NCBI GenBank assembly: GCA_001772985.1
Contig: MEVN01000023.1
Span: 5,428 to 12,268 of the forward strand
From: a candidate division WWE3 bacterium RIFCSPLOWO2_12_FULL_36_10
GTDB lineage: Bacteria; Patescibacteriota; WWE3; UBA101185; UBA10185
Length of the DNA: 6,841 bases
Reading direction: 5' to 3'
Shown here: piece after piece, positions 6,557-6,841 of the stretch
How positions within the stretch are numbered: position 1 is the first letter of the stretch
How the letters are laid out: each line of letters starts with the position of its first letter
Notes under the pieces: generated by a model
Seen by the model: the letters and a program-made list of their open reading frames with translations, nothing else
Database searches by the model: none
What the model was told of the DNA's origin: nothing
Made by a program: the position numbers and the translations under genes

Positions 6557-6841
6557 TTACCCATCCGCCACAAACGGAGTCGCTGTGGACGTGGGATTTG
6601 CCGTGGGGGTAGTCGGCTGGGTAGCGGTGAGTGTCGGCGTCACAGTGGCCACGGGCACGTCGGTCGGAACAGGAGTTTCGGTCAATTGCGCCTTGGCCGT
6701 GAGCGTGGATTCAACGGCACTATCAACGTCCATCGGAACCGTGGCCGGAGGTTCGGTGACTTCACTACCACCGGTGTCCGGCGGAGGGGTTCCCTGAGGC
6801 AAAACACCAACCTGCTGGTCGGTGCCTCCACAAGCCGAAAC
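6557..6841 (-). CDS. Lipoprotein, N-terminal part: lipobox and Pro/Thr-rich linker (5' end outside window)
   Basis: The frame enters from the right edge with Val-Ser-Ala-Cys, a lipobox whose Cys codon is 6830-6832. The protein is therefore probably exported, lipid-modified and anchored to the outer face of the membrane; the signal peptide's earlier part is off the window. About 90 residues follow. They begin GGTDQQ, and the later half is a low-complexity linker of Thr, Pro, Ala and Val (for example PTPTLTATQPTTP-like runs) ending VADG before TAA at 6557-6559. The linker would hold a folded domain away from the membrane. That domain is evidently encoded by the next 510 bases in the same frame, so this piece is probably a truncated product. 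The linker style resembles Chloroflexota lipoproteins, an inference from composition only. Confidence 0.7.
   Translation of the reverse strand, partial: VSACGGTDQQVGVLPQGTPPPDTGGSEVTEPPATVPMDVDSAVESTLTAKAQLTETPVPTDVPVATVTPTLTATQPTTPTANPTSTATPFVADG

Noticed and set aside
6471..6797. Rightward Val/Gly/Thr-rich open frame
   Set aside because: It is the complement of the Pro/Thr linker codons. The opposite strand has the lipobox and terminator, so this is a composition artefact.

Overview
The window has two compositionally distinct parts. Positions 1 to about 5975 are very AT-rich and use AT-rich codons. They hold five genes: the 3' tail of a rightward gene, a leftward HEPN/MNT (nucleotidyltransferase) pair, a rightward 1044-residue membrane protein and a leftward two-domain glycosyltransferase. 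From about 5984 to the right edge the sequence is clearly GC-richer and carries a leftward lipoprotein gene with a Pro/Thr-rich linker. The AT-rich part looks bacterial. Its compact packing, its HEPN/MNT pair and its large GT-C/YfhO-like membrane protein would fit a reduced genome such as a Patescibacteria (CPR) lineage, but no marker gene proves this. The lipoprotein's style (lipobox, then a Thr/Pro/Ala linker) resembles Chloroflexota lipoproteins, so the right part may be transferred DNA or an assembly join.

Layout. 1-144 (+) is the end of a probable nucleotidyltransferase-like protein. 137-469 (-) is a minimal nucleotidyltransferase (MNT) with its catalytic residues intact, and 442-831 (-) is its HEPN partner; the two overlap by 28 bases. 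The 66-base gap 832-897 holds two divergent extended -10 promoters, each six bases from its start codon, which predicts leaderless mRNAs. 898-4032 (+) is a multi-pass membrane protein with a large extracytoplasmic region and a C-terminal membrane anchor. 4013-5935 (-) is a GT2 (ALG5/DPM1-like) domain fused to a GT4 domain; its 3' end overlaps the membrane protein gene by 20 bases. 5936-6046 is intergenic, with a 14-base perfect palindrome and a hairpin terminator. 6047-6841 (-) is a lipoprotein reading frame cut by a single in-frame TAA.

How the genes may work together. The membrane protein and the GT2-GT4 fusion fit a cell-surface glycan pathway: one part would charge a lipid carrier or extend a glycan in the cytoplasm, and the other would act at the outer face of the membrane. 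The HEPN/MNT pair is a toxin-antitoxin-like or nucleotide-modifying module with no obvious link to the glycan genes. Nothing here is a CRISPR array, tRNA, rRNA or insertion sequence. The most notable points are the paired leaderless promoters, the GT2-GT4 fusion, the HEPN protein without the RNase motif, and the sharp composition boundary next to an interrupted lipoprotein gene.
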